Shown: positions 11,935 through 22,789 of the stretch, one piece after another
Layout of the letters: each line of letters begins with the position of its first letter
How positions within the stretch are numbered: the first letter of the stretch is position 1
Assembly: GCF_905163445.1 (NCBI RefSeq)
Contig: NC_053187.1
Coordinates: 2,976,001 to 3,040,000, forward strand
DNA: 64,000 nt
Origin: Pararge aegeria
Lineage: Eukaryota; Arthropoda; Insecta; Lepidoptera; Nymphalidae
Direction: 5' to 3'
Position numbers and translations under genes: made by a program
Notes under the pieces: model-generated
Told to the model about the DNA's origin: nothing
Databases searched by the model: none
What the model saw: only the letters and a program-made list of their open reading frames with translations

Positions 11935-12065
11935 GTTGCTGGTGTAATTACAGGCACGTGAGGCTTAAAACCTTGATGAACGAATGATGGACACAGGGCG
12001 GAAATTTCCAGGACGTGTCCTTTGCATACCTTGCGAAGTGATGCTCGGTTAATACGCAATGAATT
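11935..12065 (+). repeat. Family D repeat, 3' part
   Basis: 'GGTGTAATTACAGGCACGTGAGGCTTAA', 'ATGGACACAGGGCGG', 'CAGGACGTGTCCTTTGCAT' and 'GCGAAGTGATGCTCGGTTAA' match the family D consensus. It directly abuts the family B SINE that follows. Confidence 0.65.
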
Positions 12066-12074
12066 TTCACTAAC

Positions 12075-12375
12075 GTGTGCCGTTCATCATATCGACCCAT
12101 TGCCGGCCCACTACAGGGCACGGGTCTCCTCCCACATTCAGAAGGGGTTAAGTCCTTAGTCCACCAAGCTGGCTCAGTCTGGATGGGTGGACACACACCT
12201 TTGAGAACTTTATGTAGAATTCTGAGGCATTCAGGTTTCCTCACGATGTTTTCCTTCACCGTCAAGTGATATTTTTAATGACTTAAAACGCACATAACTT
12301 AGAAAAGTTAGAGGTACGCAAGGATTGGAACTCGGCCCCTCGAAAGTGAAGTACAGCTCCTACCCACCTATCACC
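12075..12375 (-). mobile_element. SINE family B
   Basis: Reverse copy, nearly full length: 3' end 'TTCATCATATCGACCCATTGCCGG', middle 'GGATGGGTGGACACACACCTTTGAGAAC' and 'CACCGTCAAGTGATATTT', head 'ACTTAGAAAAGTTAGAGGT...GGAACTCGGCCC'. The open frames across it on both strands are SINE sequence. Confidence 0.75.
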
Positions 12376-13369
12376 GCTTGGCAGTTAATACTGTTATAAT
12401 AAAACGGTAAACGCACTTCACTTTATACTTTTACTAACTTTTGCTGCGATTTTTTGTATTACAGAAGCTAAACCATGATAAATTTACATGTCATCATAGA
12501 TGTTGATTTAAACTTTAAATTGTACAAATAATTTTATTCATTAATAAAGCATAAGTAATTCTCTTTTTAATTATATAAATTTTACATTAACCTTGTTTTG
12601 GTAAAATGAAATATAAAAACGTAACCATAAAGCCAGAAGTCACAGCTGATCGCAACAAGCTCCAGTCCAAAGAAAACATCCATAAATCTATTCTTAATTT
12701 ATAATCCACATTTATTACTGCGTATGAAGCATTAACGGATGGCGAATTCGTTGCGAATAAATTTTTACTATTTATCATTGATGGAATAAAGAATAAACAT
12801 AAACTGTTATTGAATTCTTTAAACGTCGAACGATTTTTTTGCGGTTTAGTAATTTTTGGATGGTCTCCAATATGAAGTGTTATCAAAAAACACATCTGTC
12901 CTTCCTTAAAATAATAAAAGTTTCCGAAAGTATCTGCCGAAAATTTTTGGGTTTTCTCATGGTTTCATCGGAACAATTGACTTGGAACAAAGTTTAACGG
13001 CTAGTAATTGAGTAAGCTACTGAGAAATTAAAAAATATGTTGAGCTCTAACACGATACTGATTTCGACTACATACATAGGTATATCCCTTAGCCTTTTCT
13101 TTTATTCTCGTACTTTTTCCTTCGATACAAGCAATGGTCCTGAACAAGATGATTGGATTGGCACTTTCCAAGAAAACCTTTGTGAACTTACGATTTTTCT
13201 TCGCAGATTGAATTGCTTTTATTTTACCTTTGTTAGTATAATAGAGATTTTAGAAAGGTTCGGTCAGGTCAGGTCAGAAAGTCGGTCTGACTTCGCCGTG
13301 TTTTACATAATTTTGTTTTTATAAGTGGAAAGCCATCATTTAAACTGAGCAACACCTCGCAGGGCATGC
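12376..13369. other. Unassigned; two unsupported open frames
   Basis: Open frames at 12587-12895 (-) and 13037-13324 (+) of about 100 codons have no recognisable domain, no splice context and AT-driven composition. I do not call them genes. Confidence 0.35.
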
Positions 13370-13515
13370 AAGGAATACGTTCTGCAAAATTCCACTGTGT
13401 CCATCAACCTGAGGTTTAGGTGTTAGGCCTCATATGAAGCAATCACGCCCTTCAGACTGGATCACAGCTGCTGCTTTGCGGCAGAGATAAGCATGGCGGT
13501 ATGACTTCCCCGGAT
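13370..13515 (-). repeat. Family D repeat
   Basis: Reverse copy with 'GTCCATCAACCTGAGGTTTAGG', 'AATCACGCCCTTCAGACTGGA', 'GCTTTGCGGCAGAGATAAGC' and 'ACTTCCCCGG'. The TGCAATGCTG block is lost. Confidence 0.65.
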
Positions 13516-13529
13516 ATATTATGTTATAC

Positions 13530-13625
13530 CAAATTGTATACTGTATAACAATTTTATTTTAATTTTTTCTGTACTTTTATGTAGTGTACAATAAAATTGT
13601 ATTCATTAATTTATTCATACCTTCG
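13530..13625 (+). mobile_element. LINE 3' tail fragment
   Basis: Ends 'GTACTTTTATGTAGTGTACAATAAAATTGTATTCATTAATTTATTCAT', the same 3' terminus as the LINE at 42003-43222 read in its sense direction. 5'-truncated, non-coding. Confidence 0.65.
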
Positions 13626-13914
13626 TTGTGAGGTGATGGTCATATCTGAATCTATTAGGGTTCCAGACGTGCCCTGGTCTAAGAAGAGTCCACAACAATA
13701 AAAATCGTTGAAAGTTTTATGGCGCTACCGAGCGTGTTAGCGCTGCTCATGTAGCTTTTTATAAGAAGACATTCCTAATGATTCAAACTAAGAAACTGAC
13801 ACATTTATAATAACTAGTTGGCGACCAATGGTCAAAATTCTACAATAATTATTAATTTTAATTAAAAGTTTAAACATCCTCTTCTAACCTTCTCTAAGTT
13901 TTTTCTATATTTTT

Positions 13915-14125
13915 CCTTTTGTGTCTTTGGTTGTCTGGAAGAAATCGCTAAGTAGCGATAAGGCTACCAAATTTTACTCTCTTGCTCTTACTCTACTTTA
14001 TAAGTATTTATTCATAAAAATATTTTTTATATCAGTCATCTTAGTACTCAAAACACAAGCTACGCTTATTTTGGGGCTTGATGTGGGTATTGTCGTATTA
14101 TATATATTTTTTTAATGGTTTTAAA
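13915..14125 (+). mobile_element. LINE-tail piece joined to SINE family A tail
   Basis: 13921-13975 ('TTGTCTGGAAGAAATCGCTAAG...GATAAGGCTACCAAATTTTAC') matches the LINE 3' untranslated region. 14030-14125 ('AGTACTCAAAACACAAGCTACGC...GTGGGTATTGTCGTA') is the tail of SINE A. One insertion has cut into the other. Confidence 0.6.
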
Positions 14126-14156
14126 AAATAAATAAATAAAATAAATCTTTCCACTT

Positions 14157-14263
14157 TTCCACAGACTATCATGTGTCAAATACATGATAGTCTGTGGAAT
14201 TGTTTTTTCATTGGTAAATTTTATAGAGAAAGAATGCAGAATGCTAATGTTTTAGCATTCTGC
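14157..14263. repeat. Two consecutive perfect hairpins
   Basis: First palindrome: arms 14157-14174 and 14182-14199 (18 bp, loop GTCAAAT). Second: arms 14236-14247 and 14252-14263 (12 bp, loop TGTT). Each would fold into a stable stem in RNA or single-stranded DNA. No repeat copy here shows the ancestral, non-palindromic form. Confidence 0.8.
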
Positions 14264-14892
14264 ACTCTTTATAAAAACTATAAATGTGGGAAATTTCAAA
14301 CTCCTCCGCGCAATTTTCGTACAAAGTTTTTGCTTCACGTATTAATATACAACCTGTAAATGAAAACCGATAATGATTCGGAGGCTTTAGAGGTACATTA
14401 TTTACTGTCTCTGAGACTTATCTGTGAAACCGAAAAGCTAATAGTTTTTCTGTAAACCATTGCCATAGTTTTGACTGAAAAACCATCAGATACAGCCCTA
14501 ACATCACATGTAAAATTAAAATCATGTGATTCTATTTCATGTTTATTCTTTAAAATAATTGATTAATTAATTCTTATAATGCACGTGTCATACTTTTATG
14601 TTTAATAGGGTTGTCGTTGATGTAATTAAAAAGAAAAATGTGCTTCTTTTGATTTAAAATCTTTACAGTATGATTCTTTCTGAAATATACTTATGCATCC
14701 TTCGATATTATTTCATAATTCTGTTATATTTGATGTAATATAAGTTTTATAATTATAATAATTAAAAAAACCTCAGAATTCCGCACTCCTTTTCCATGTA
14801 AACTATAAATGTGGTAAATATATATACTCCTCCGTCCGCGCAATTTTCTTAAAAAGACACACAAGTTTTTGCTTCACGTATCAATATATAAA
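14264..14892 (+). repeat. Direct repeat pair about 520 bp apart
   Basis: 14266-14350 and 14785-14885 share 'AACTATAAATGTGG', 'CTCCTCCG', 'CGCGCAATTTTC', and 'AAGTTTTTGCTTCACGTAT'. 14350-14450 also matches 61740-61830 ('GTAAATGAAAACCGA', 'GCTTTAGAGG', 'ACATTATTTACTG', 'GTGAAAC'). So this is part of an unclassified interspersed element. Confidence 0.6.
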
Positions 14893-15304
14893 AGAAGATT
14901 ATAAAAAATTATAACATGATAAATGTAAGTACACCGCAGTACTCGTAGATCTATTAAAACACTACAAAATGGTGCAAGAAATTTTCCCAACGCCTTGAAC
15001 TAGCAACAAAAGCGTCTGGAATATATTTTATGACAATGTCACGAGGCCAAACATAAAACGAGTGGCAACAGAACAAAGCGAACACTCGGCTGAGTGGATA
15101 ATAGGATTTGTCGTGTCATGTGTGACTTGTGGAACTGGGACGGCTTAGACCAAGCCAAGGTGAAGAAACGAAAGATTAGGAAAACCAGGAGCTAGATAGA
15201 GTTGTACTTATTACAAGTAAAAATAAACTAGTGCAGTTTCATATGCTGCATAAATTAGTTATTAATTTAAGGGTAATTGTACATAATTCTATAACGAATT
15301 ATTG

Positions 15305-15500
15305 TCTCTCAATAGGTTCAAAGTTTATGAAAAGCTTGTAGAAAAATCCTATTATAATATTAAGGCCTACATGTATGATAAAACAGCTTGGGTATCTTTA
15401 TAGCTAAATATCAACTTGACTGTGATATTGTGACAACAAAAAAAAAGGAAAACCTGGCTATGTTCGTTGTGGGCTCTTCTTAGACCAGGCGCAGGTTAAC
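15305..15500 (+). repeat. Family E repeat, internally truncated
   Basis: 'GAAAAATCCTATTATAATATTAAGG', 'GTGATATTGTGACAACAAAA' and 'TCGTTGTGGGCTCTTCTTAGACCAGG' follow the family E order, after which the sequence passes directly into the LINE fragment at 15515. Confidence 0.6.
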
Positions 15501-15514
15501 GAATGCATGCAATG

Positions 15515-15865
15515 TTATCAACATCACAGGGACTTCCAAATACCACGATCTTGGGTCCAATGGCTCCCTGCGGATCGTTTGAAGTCATATGACCACCTCG
15601 TTGGGGGTTTAGCAACCATTTCAGCTCCTTGGAACCTTTACGTACATCGGTTGTCCGATGTGCCCGCACATTGCCACTTTAGCTCTACTCTATGGATCTC
15701 CGCATTCCTAATTTGATCACTTTGAGATACTCCGAGAGTAGCTCTCTCATCGCCCGCTGTCTAACTCTGAGCCTTCTTATGAGACACATAGTCAGCGTCC
15801 ACAACATTAAATTGTTTAAACTCAATGAGAGAGGAGACCTTTGTGCAGCTGCGGAGCACTAATAG
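15515..15865 (-). mobile_element. LINE reverse-transcriptase C-terminal remnant, RTE-like
   Basis: Read on the minus strand the degenerate frames give the C-terminal tail seen in RTE-type LINEs: 'LIRRLRVRQRAMRELL', an isoleucine/arginine-rich 'IKLGMRR', then 'RGGHMT' and 'GAIGPKIVVFGSP'. Stops and indels interrupt it, so it is dead. Clade assignment rests on resemblance only. Confidence 0.5.
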
Positions 15866-15869
15866 GCTG

Positions 15870-17040
15870 AGGTTAAGAAGATCATGAACGTTTACTTGTA
15901 AAAAATAAATCTAAAACGCCCTGAGAAGTGCAATGGAATCCAGTTAATTAATGCAGACTATAGTCTATAATAATCTTTGATCACGAAGCTGTACTTTATA
16001 AACAGTGTCCTAACGGCTTGTAATGCAAATTTGCTTGATCAATTACATACTCCATAGATTATGAAGATGCAATCTAGAATACTCCGTGCGATACTACATT
16101 ACGTTTGACCATTAAATTAAGTGTTTCTTGACAGTAAGTTTTAATATATGACACAATTATGTTGTCCAAATCTAAAGCAATAACAAAGCTGAAGAGTTTG
16201 TTTGTTTGTTTGAACACGCTAATCTCTTGAACTACTATTAGAAGTTGAAGTATCTTATTTACACAAGATAGCCCAATTCTGGATGAAGGCGAGCGAGTGG
16301 GTTGGGTATATTGTGTAGGATAGAAGAAGTAAGAAAGCTAGTTACTTATCAGAAGTTTCACTCATACGAAATCGCGAGGGATCATTAGTAGGATAAAGCT
16401 AAACTAAAAGATGGCAAAAAAGGTAACTTGTGGAACAAAAAGGCATTATTTTTGTTCCACGTGTTACTATTAATTGGTTGACAATCCCAACACCGTGCAC
16501 CGGAAGGAAACTAGGTTAACAAAGATAAATTTAAACAAAAAATTATGTAAAAAAAGTTGTAAAATTTATGTTAAAAAAATGCACGCAACAGTACTCAACA
16601 CTTTCAATTGAATCCTACTAAAAAAGAACGCAGACGAAGCCGCGGGCAACGGCTAGCTCATAATATTTTATGTACTTTGTATAATATGATTAACGTGACT
16701 AAATTAATCTGTCAAATATAACATAGTTTTGTGGAAGGGGTATAATATTTCACATTCGATAGTAACGTAGTAAAATTAAAGTGTATCAGTAAATTGCTAA
16801 ATTCATCATAGAACTTTAACCTGTAAAGCAGCGTTCTAAGAATTAAAATAGCCTGCATCTAAATAGATGGATGGATTACACTGTTGACATCGGTGTACAA
16901 GGATTAAGAGAAATGGTCAGTGCACACGTACATGGGGTCAATGACCGTACTAATGGCGCCGGCGCATAGTCATTGCGCATACCAATTGAGGGAATTACAG
17001 ATGCCATGGGAACCTACGATTCATGTAAATCATCTTATTA
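15870..17040. other. Unassigned sequence with a Helitron 3' end
   Basis: 16627-16656 reads 'ACGCAGACGAAGCCGCGGGC'...CTAG, the 3' terminus of the Helitron family at 27301-27585; its 5' end is not visible. The rest is unassigned. Confidence 0.5.
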
Positions 17041-17041
17041 T

Positions 17042-17150
17042 AATAACTACTATAAATACTACGTCGAACTCTATAGCGCAGTGGTTTTAGGAGTTGTGAG
17101 TAGAAGGTCCCGGGTTCAATCCGCGACAGAGACAATTTGAAATTTAGAGG
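17042..17150 (+). mobile_element. SINE family C, tRNA-like head
   Basis: 'CTATAGCGCAGTGGTTTTAGG...GTCCCGGGTTCAATCCGCGAC' resembles a tRNA with A and B boxes and is followed by 'GAGACAATTTG', as in the family C head at 59215. It is not a functional tRNA. Confidence 0.6.
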
Positions 17151-17154
17151 CTAA

Positions 17155-17350
17155 ACTAACTATCGCCATGCTTATTTCTGCCGCTAAGCAGCATTGTTGC
17201 AATGCTGCTTAGCGGCAGAAATAAGTTCCGGTACGAAGGGCGTGGTTGCTGGTGTCATTACAGGCACATGAGGCTAAACACGTACGCCTCAAATTAATGG
17301 ACACAGGGGGGCATGTTGTAGGACGTGCTCCTTGCGTGCTCCGTAAAGTG
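17155..17350 (+). repeat. Family D repeat carrying a 26-bp perfect palindrome
   Basis: 17171-17196 and 17200-17225 are exact inverted arms around TTG. The copy at 27896-27925 reads GCTAAGCAGCATTGTTGCAATGCTG and then goes straight to TGTTCCGG. Here the second arm instead continues back through CTTAGCGGCAGAAATAAG before TTCCGG resumes. The extra arm is therefore an added inverted copy. Confidence 0.8.
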
Positions 17351-17394
17351 CCAATTACCAGCAGGTTCGCCACCTGTTTTGTCCGTCAAAAAAA

Positions 17395-17720
17395 ATTAGA
17401 GGTATAGGTTTATTTTTACTGCTATAACCCCAAAAGGTTGGCCCGTTAGCATCTTAGATTGCATCATCACTTACCACCAGCACGGCTAGCATGGACAGGT
17501 AACACTCATTACATCCGCCGATTCTGATATGTAATAAAATTAACATGCCTCATTCCAAAGCACAGACAAACAGACAGACGTGGGGAATAGAAGAAGTTTA
17601 GTTCCACTTATGCGGCAATGCTCGGGGAGTTGATAAAGCTTGAAAGATAAAATTGCATCCTCTCTAAGGGAAGTAAAATATCTTATGCGCAAGCTAGCCG
17701 TGCAGGCGTGATTGTTATCT
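17395..17720 (+). repeat. SINE family C tail and derivative
   Basis: 'ATTAGAGGTATAGG', 'CCATAACC'-like and 'GGTTGGCCCGTTAGCATCTTAGATTGCATCATCACTTACCA' match family C. Degenerate related pieces continue to about 18060 ('CCAGCAGGGCTAGC', 'GACATTATTTCCA'). Confidence 0.5.
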
Positions 17721-18117
17721 CATCTGTAGAACTAGTATGTACATCACGAGAAAATTATGTCTACCCACTATCTCGTCTTTCGACAAAATACGAGTATTGG
17801 AGTAGCGATAGTTAAGTCGTGACACGAATGCTAACCCTGCAGCAGGGCTAGCACAGGCAGGTGACAAAAATTATATCTCCTGACATGGGATATAATTAAC
17901 GCGTCCACCTGCTAAAGCACGGGAAGATGGAATAGGAGAAGTTTACCCTCGTTAATAATTTGGACATTATTTCCATTTGTGCGCCAGTGCTTTCAGAGTT
18001 GATAAAGCTGTGGGAGAACATATATTTTTATTCTATCCACGGGGAGATAACTCCTACCGTGCAATACACAATACCCGTGCAATAGCCGTGCTGGTGTGGA
18101 CATGGGCTAACTTGTAT

Positions 18118-18265
18118 GAATGAATGAATGAATGAATGAATATACTTTTATTGTTCACAACAAAGAAAAAAAAAAAAGCAAGTTCAATAGAAGGAAGGTA
18201 CAATATGGCGGCCTTATCGCTACACAGCGATCTCTTTCAGGCAACCAAAGGCGTAATCGGAAAAA
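18118..18265 (-). mobile_element. LINE 3' tail fragment
   Basis: Starts with GAATGAATGAATGAATGAAT, then 'CTTTTATTGTTCACAACA', 'ATGGCGGCCTTATCGCTACAC' and 'AGGCAACCAAAGGCG': reverse of the LINE 3' untranslated region at 42003-42150. Confidence 0.7.
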
Positions 18266-20209
18266 GCTGTAGATGCATGGTAGGTGGAACAATAAATAAA
18301 TATCCTAAAACTGATAAATACAGTACAGTATATAAATACAGTAGGGTATACAGTAACAATACATAAATAAATAGACATACTTGTAACTTAATAATAAAAC
18401 AATACTTTGCTAGAGTAGTCCTACCAGGATAACAGAACACTTCAAGCGGCTGATAACCGTTTCGTTTATTTTTGACGTTTAGTCTGACGGTATAACAGAA
18501 GCCTTTTCTTGCTTAGCCTTAGTTGAGTACGTAATTATATTAAAACACCTGAGTATCACCGACGTGTGAGCCAAGGTTAAGGCTACGTAGGGTGCGCCTC
18601 ACTCGTCTGATTTGATGATATCACTCTATTGATTTAGCAAACAATAAGATTACATACTTCGATTGACTTCCTACAAACTCGTTAGTCTAGTAGTTAGCAT
18701 TTTGTTACCACGGATCACGCAATCCTAGGGGCTTTTAATACAATATCTGCATAGGCAGGAGACAAAATTATATTCCCCTGACAAGGGATAGCAAGAGAGG
18801 GTAAACACGAGAACATGGAATAGGAGTTTACCCCCGTTCAATTATTACACATATTTTATTTGAATATTATTTCTACACGTACGCCAGTTCTCTGAGATTT
18901 GATACAGCGGTGGCAGAAGATTTAGGGAGATCATTGTCTCCTGCCCATGCCATGTCATTGCCGTGCAGTAGGTACTATTTTCGTATTGAAGACGATTTGT
19001 TTTACAAAAAGAAAACTTGATGTAATAAAAAATCTCGGCCGCGTCTGTAAGTCCGTACGACAGACCTCCTTGCAGGTATAATTTCCTAGTACCTATCCAT
19101 AGCGTCTAGGCAAAGGTTTTATATCGAACATATAGGCGTTTGTGGGAAATTGAGAAATTTTCAGAATTATTGAAGCGGGTAGCCGTGCGTTTATCAATAA
19201 TTCAAAGTTAACATATTTATAAACTTAAAAATAAAAAGCCCCGGACTTTTCAATATCGTGTACATTATTCTACTAGGCAAGCCCTTTAATTTGATACCTA
19301 TTGAGGGTGGTTGCTATTTCCCCGGGAAAAAGTACCCTATGTCCGTCCCGAGATGCGAGCTGTGTCTGACCGCTCTGATGAGATCGACCACCGTGTATTT
19401 CAAAACTGACTTCAACGGCCAAATCGAAGTTAATTGTAAAAGTATTACCAACAATCTGTATTAAAAAAAAACTAATATAAAAGTCCCGCGCAGACGTATC
19501 CATATTTTTAATGGATTCCGGAACAGTAAAAAAGTTTTACTCTTTATTGCTCAGCACTTTGAATAGTCTAAGCACTTCAAGACTATAAACTTTATTACGG
19601 TTTAACTCATGGAAGCGCGTTTTACTTTGATATCCGTTTTAAACATTGCATCACTGAATTACGCAATAATTTCGTCAAAACGCTATTACAAACGGTCTTA
19701 AATCTTTATTAGGACTCTCCTATTATTATTTTTATTGAGAAATTTGTTAAAATATTTTCAACTAGCTGTTACCGGTGTCACCCGATTTTACTACGACTGT
19801 TCTTCTTCTTAGTCGTTACAGTCTTGACAGCCTGGTCGTGGTCGCAATCTCGGTGTTTCGGCTCGCTTTAAAATCCGTCGCCACTCTTCTTTAACGGTTG
19901 CCTTTCCCGCCATTCATTTATGCCTCGATTGCGGCCTTCACTTGGTCCGTCCATCACATGGATTGATACGGATTGGTACGGATGTTAGGCTATAGCATAT
20001 ACCACATTACAAATTGATGAAATTGAATTAAGAGATGTTACATAGTGCTTACCCGTGCCTATAACCTTTGTCTTTTGACTTTTTCCGACTAGTAGCTCCC
20101 TAGAGAACTTCCCTTCGGATCCAGTGTTATCTAGATAAGCCTTTAAAAGTTAAACATTTAAACTTTTTCAGCTTGTATTAGCCAATTCTTCCTTGGAGCT
20201 ATATGAAGA
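18266..20209. other. Unassigned sequence
   Basis: Open frames on both strands at 19258-19503 overlap a block with 'GCCCTTTAATTTGATACC' and 'GGGAAAAAGTACCCTATGTCCG', which has the look of transposon-end sequence. No gene supported. Confidence 0.4.
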
Positions 20210-20345
20210 CGTGGACAGATGAATGAATGAATTAATATACTTTTACTGCACACGACAAAAAGTACATAAAAGATGAAAAGTTTAACAAAACAACGCATAC
20301 AATTTGGCGGCCTTATCGCTTCATAGCGATTTCTTCCAGGCAACC
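20210..20345 (-). mobile_element. LINE 3' tail fragment
   Basis: 'ACAGATGAATGAATGAATTAATATACTTTTACTGCACACGAC', 'TTTGGCGGCCTTATCGCTTCAT' and 'TTCCAGGCAACCAGTGG' match the LINE 3' tail in reverse. Confidence 0.7.
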
Positions 20346-20472
20346 AGTGGGGAAGAAAACAAATACAGACTACACATCAGTTAGGTGGTGCATAATATAT
20401 ATATACCCATACAAAAAATATCAACAGATGTACTATTGTTAACTAACTAACTAAATATAACTGATTAGAAGC

Positions 20473-20740
20473 GGGGATAGCCCAGTGGGTAGGACTTCGA
20501 CTTCGACTCGGGGGGCCGAGTTCGAATCCCAGAGCGTACCTCTAACTTTTCTAAGTTATGTGCTTTTTAAGCAATTAAAATAACAGTTGCTTCAACGTTG
20601 AAGGAAAGGCTTATGAGAAATAATGCCTGAGAGTTCTCCATAATGTGCGTCAATGGTGTGTGGAGTCTTACGGCCCCTTCTCATTGTAGGAGGAGATCCG
20701 TGCCCTGTAGAGGGCCGGTAATGGGTTGATATGACGATAC
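20473..20740 (+). mobile_element. SINE family B, near full length
   Basis: tRNA-like head 'GGGATAGCCCAGTGGGTAGG...GAGTTCGAATCCCAG', body 'CTAACTTTTCTAAGTTATGTGC', 'AGCAATTAAAATAACAG', 'GAGAGTTCTCCATAATG', and 3' end 'AGGAGGAGATCCGTGCCCTG...GGTAATGGGTTGATATGACGA'. Best reference copy of this family in the window. Confidence 0.8.
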
Positions 20741-21114
20741 CTGATTATGTGCCACAATACTAAATATATACAAAAAACATTACACACATCAGTATGTATG
20801 TATAAATATATACTCAGAAATTTATATATGAGATCATTGCTTGAAGATACATAAGCACACGATATATTTCGTATTATTTGTAAGTTATCGATTGCCATTC
20901 ATCTCTTGATTTTGTCAAAACAACCATTAGTCGAGACCAATGCTCCTTAATAAATGTAGACCCATTTTGCTCTGACGTTATTTATTAGGTTTCGGGCGAG
21001 ATGAGCGCACTACGGTACTGGATGTTCGACTTTGGCAGAACAGTTTGCCTTAGTTAGTGGATTACGGTTAGTTTTTTTTATATAAAAACAATTTAAAGTA
21101 ATAACTTCATAAGT

Positions 21115-21800
21115 TCTGTTAGGCTACGTCTGGTAGGAGGCTCCGACCGTGGCTAGTAACCAACCAACCGACAAAGTCGTGGCGCCAAACGATTGACTGG
21201 TAGGATCCCGTGTAGAAACGGTATGGGTTAGGTTACTGTCATACCTCTTACAGGTTAGCTCGCTACCATCTTAGACTGCAATCTCACCTAATGGACGATG
21301 CAGTTTAAGATGGTAGCGAGCTAACCAACCTATTATTATTATGAGCTAAATTGTCCATATTTGACCCTTTTGGCACAGTGGTGACGCTATGGTTTTAAGT
21401 AGGAAGTCCCGGGTTGCTCCCGGCGGGTTTACTCTTTTTCTGAATATACTCCGGTACGATGTCGTGTAGAAACCAATTAGAGGTACGGGTTAAGTATAAC
21501 TGCCATATCTCTGATAGGTTATCCCGTTAACATCCGAGACTCCAACATCAATTAAGTACCAGCAGGTACAGGATTGCAGTTGAGGGCTAACTTGTAATGG
21601 AATTAAAAAAAAATCTATTTTTTTTCCACTACAAGTTAGCCCTTGACTGCAATCTCACCAGGAAGTCAGAATGATGCAGTCTAAGATGGTAGCGGGAACT
21701 TGTTAGGGAGTATGGTAAACCCCTAATCGGTTTCTACGCGACATCGCACCGGAACACTAAATCGCTTAGCGGCACGTCTTTGTCGGTATTGCGGTAACTA
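21115..21800. mobile_element. Cluster of inverted SINE family C copies
   Basis: At least three partial copies in alternating orientation: about 21120-21280 (+), 21363-21600 (+, with tRNA-like head 'CCCTTTTGGCACAGTGGTGACGC') and 21608-21800 (-). Inverted arms arise at 21252-21276 versus 21298-21325 ('GCTCGCTACCATCTTA') and 21588-21605 versus 21632-21652 ('GGGCTAACTTGTA...TACAAGTTAGCCC'). Confidence 0.7.
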
Positions 21801-22154
21801 GCAACGGCCAAAACCTTCCACCAAACAAATCCTAGTTGATGGTTCCTGATCCCGAGCATAATATAAACATAGTACGATTTGCGCACGCACGTTAACAAAT
21901 CCTATAATAGCAAGAGCATATCTCTTCCTATATTAGTGTATCGTGAGTCATTCAATCATGTCAGCATGACGTTATAATGTATCAGACGTAAGCCAGGTAG
22001 ACGTTTTATTTATAAACCTCGCTAATCTTTACCTAGCATGATGGCTTTTACGTAAACTAAGTTTGGACTTTATGCAATGGAATTAAGGAACAAGTATACG
22101 AGGTAAGGAATTCGCAGTAATTGATAAAAAATGGTGCCAATTTTTTTGTATAAA

Positions 22155-22330
22155 CATTCAAAATTCATTTATTTCAAGTAGGCCCAGTTTATAAGCACAT
22201 TTGAAACGTCAAGTCAGTCTGTTTGTAGTAACTCTACCACCAGTTTGGATGCAGATTCCATCGAGAAGAGACGCCAGGCCGGCAGACTGCTCAGAATGAG
22301 CAAACTGCTGACTTTCTGTAAATTACTTCA
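22155..22330 (+). repeat. Family F repeat
   Basis: 'TTCATTTATTTCAAGTAGGCC', 'TTTGAAACGTCAAGTCAGTC', 'AGTAACTCTACCACCAG', 'CGAGAAGAGACGCCAGG'. Also at 26800-26930 and 51385-51455. Confidence 0.6.
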
Positions 22331-22448
22331 TAAATAAACAAAATGTTGCGATAAATAATTAGTGTTATATATACATATTTTATATTAATATAGACATATA
22401 TTATATTAACACGTTAAGGTTTGCAATTTAACAGCTTATTAAAAGTAT

Positions 22449-22600
22449 TTAATTAGTAAACAAAAATAATTTTGTTAAAACTAAATTAAACGTTTTCGCC
22501 ACAGTTCCTAAGATGCTGTCAGCATTGGCCCTTTGGAAGGTCAAACTCATTCTTTGGCCAAGGTAACTGCCCGGTCTAGCATCACCGGTAGACTCTTGAT
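22449..22600 (-). mobile_element. Mobile-element C-terminal coding remnant with QR-AxSILGT motif
   Basis: Minus-strand frame reads 'RPGSYLGQRMSLTFQRA...ADSILGTV'. It matches 'RAGSYLGQRISLAIQRG...AASILGTV' at 60027-60110 and, more weakly, 'QRIGLAVQRSYAASILGNI' at 58615-58741. Recurrence of a short coding end beside AT-rich tails suggests the 3' end of a retroelement ORF; clade not assigned. Confidence 0.5.
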
Positions 22601-22608
22601 AATTCTTT

Positions 22609-22645
22609 GAAAAAAGCTCGATTATAGTATAATCGAGCTTTTTTC
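22609..22645. repeat. Perfect palindrome, 18-bp arms, 1-nt centre
   Basis: Arms 22609-22626 and 22628-22645 built on GCTCGATTATA; a third partial arm 'AAGCTCGATTATA' follows at 22661-22673. Confidence 0.8.
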
Positions 22646-22789
22646 TGTTTTTTTTTTGTATAAGCTCGATTATATATAATATGATTTGTAAATAAAGATA
22701 ACAGATTTTCTTAAACTTTACATGCCCTCCTCTACATAATTGGGCAACCATTAGTCGCTTTTGATGCAAGAGATGATTTGGTTGGCCAC

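Noticed and set aside
11948..12269. Open frames on both strands of 64-105 codons
   Set aside because: They lie within a family D repeat and a family B SINE; similar frames occur in other SINE copies.
12587..12895. 102-codon minus-strand frame
   Set aside because: No motif, no splice borders, AT-driven composition.
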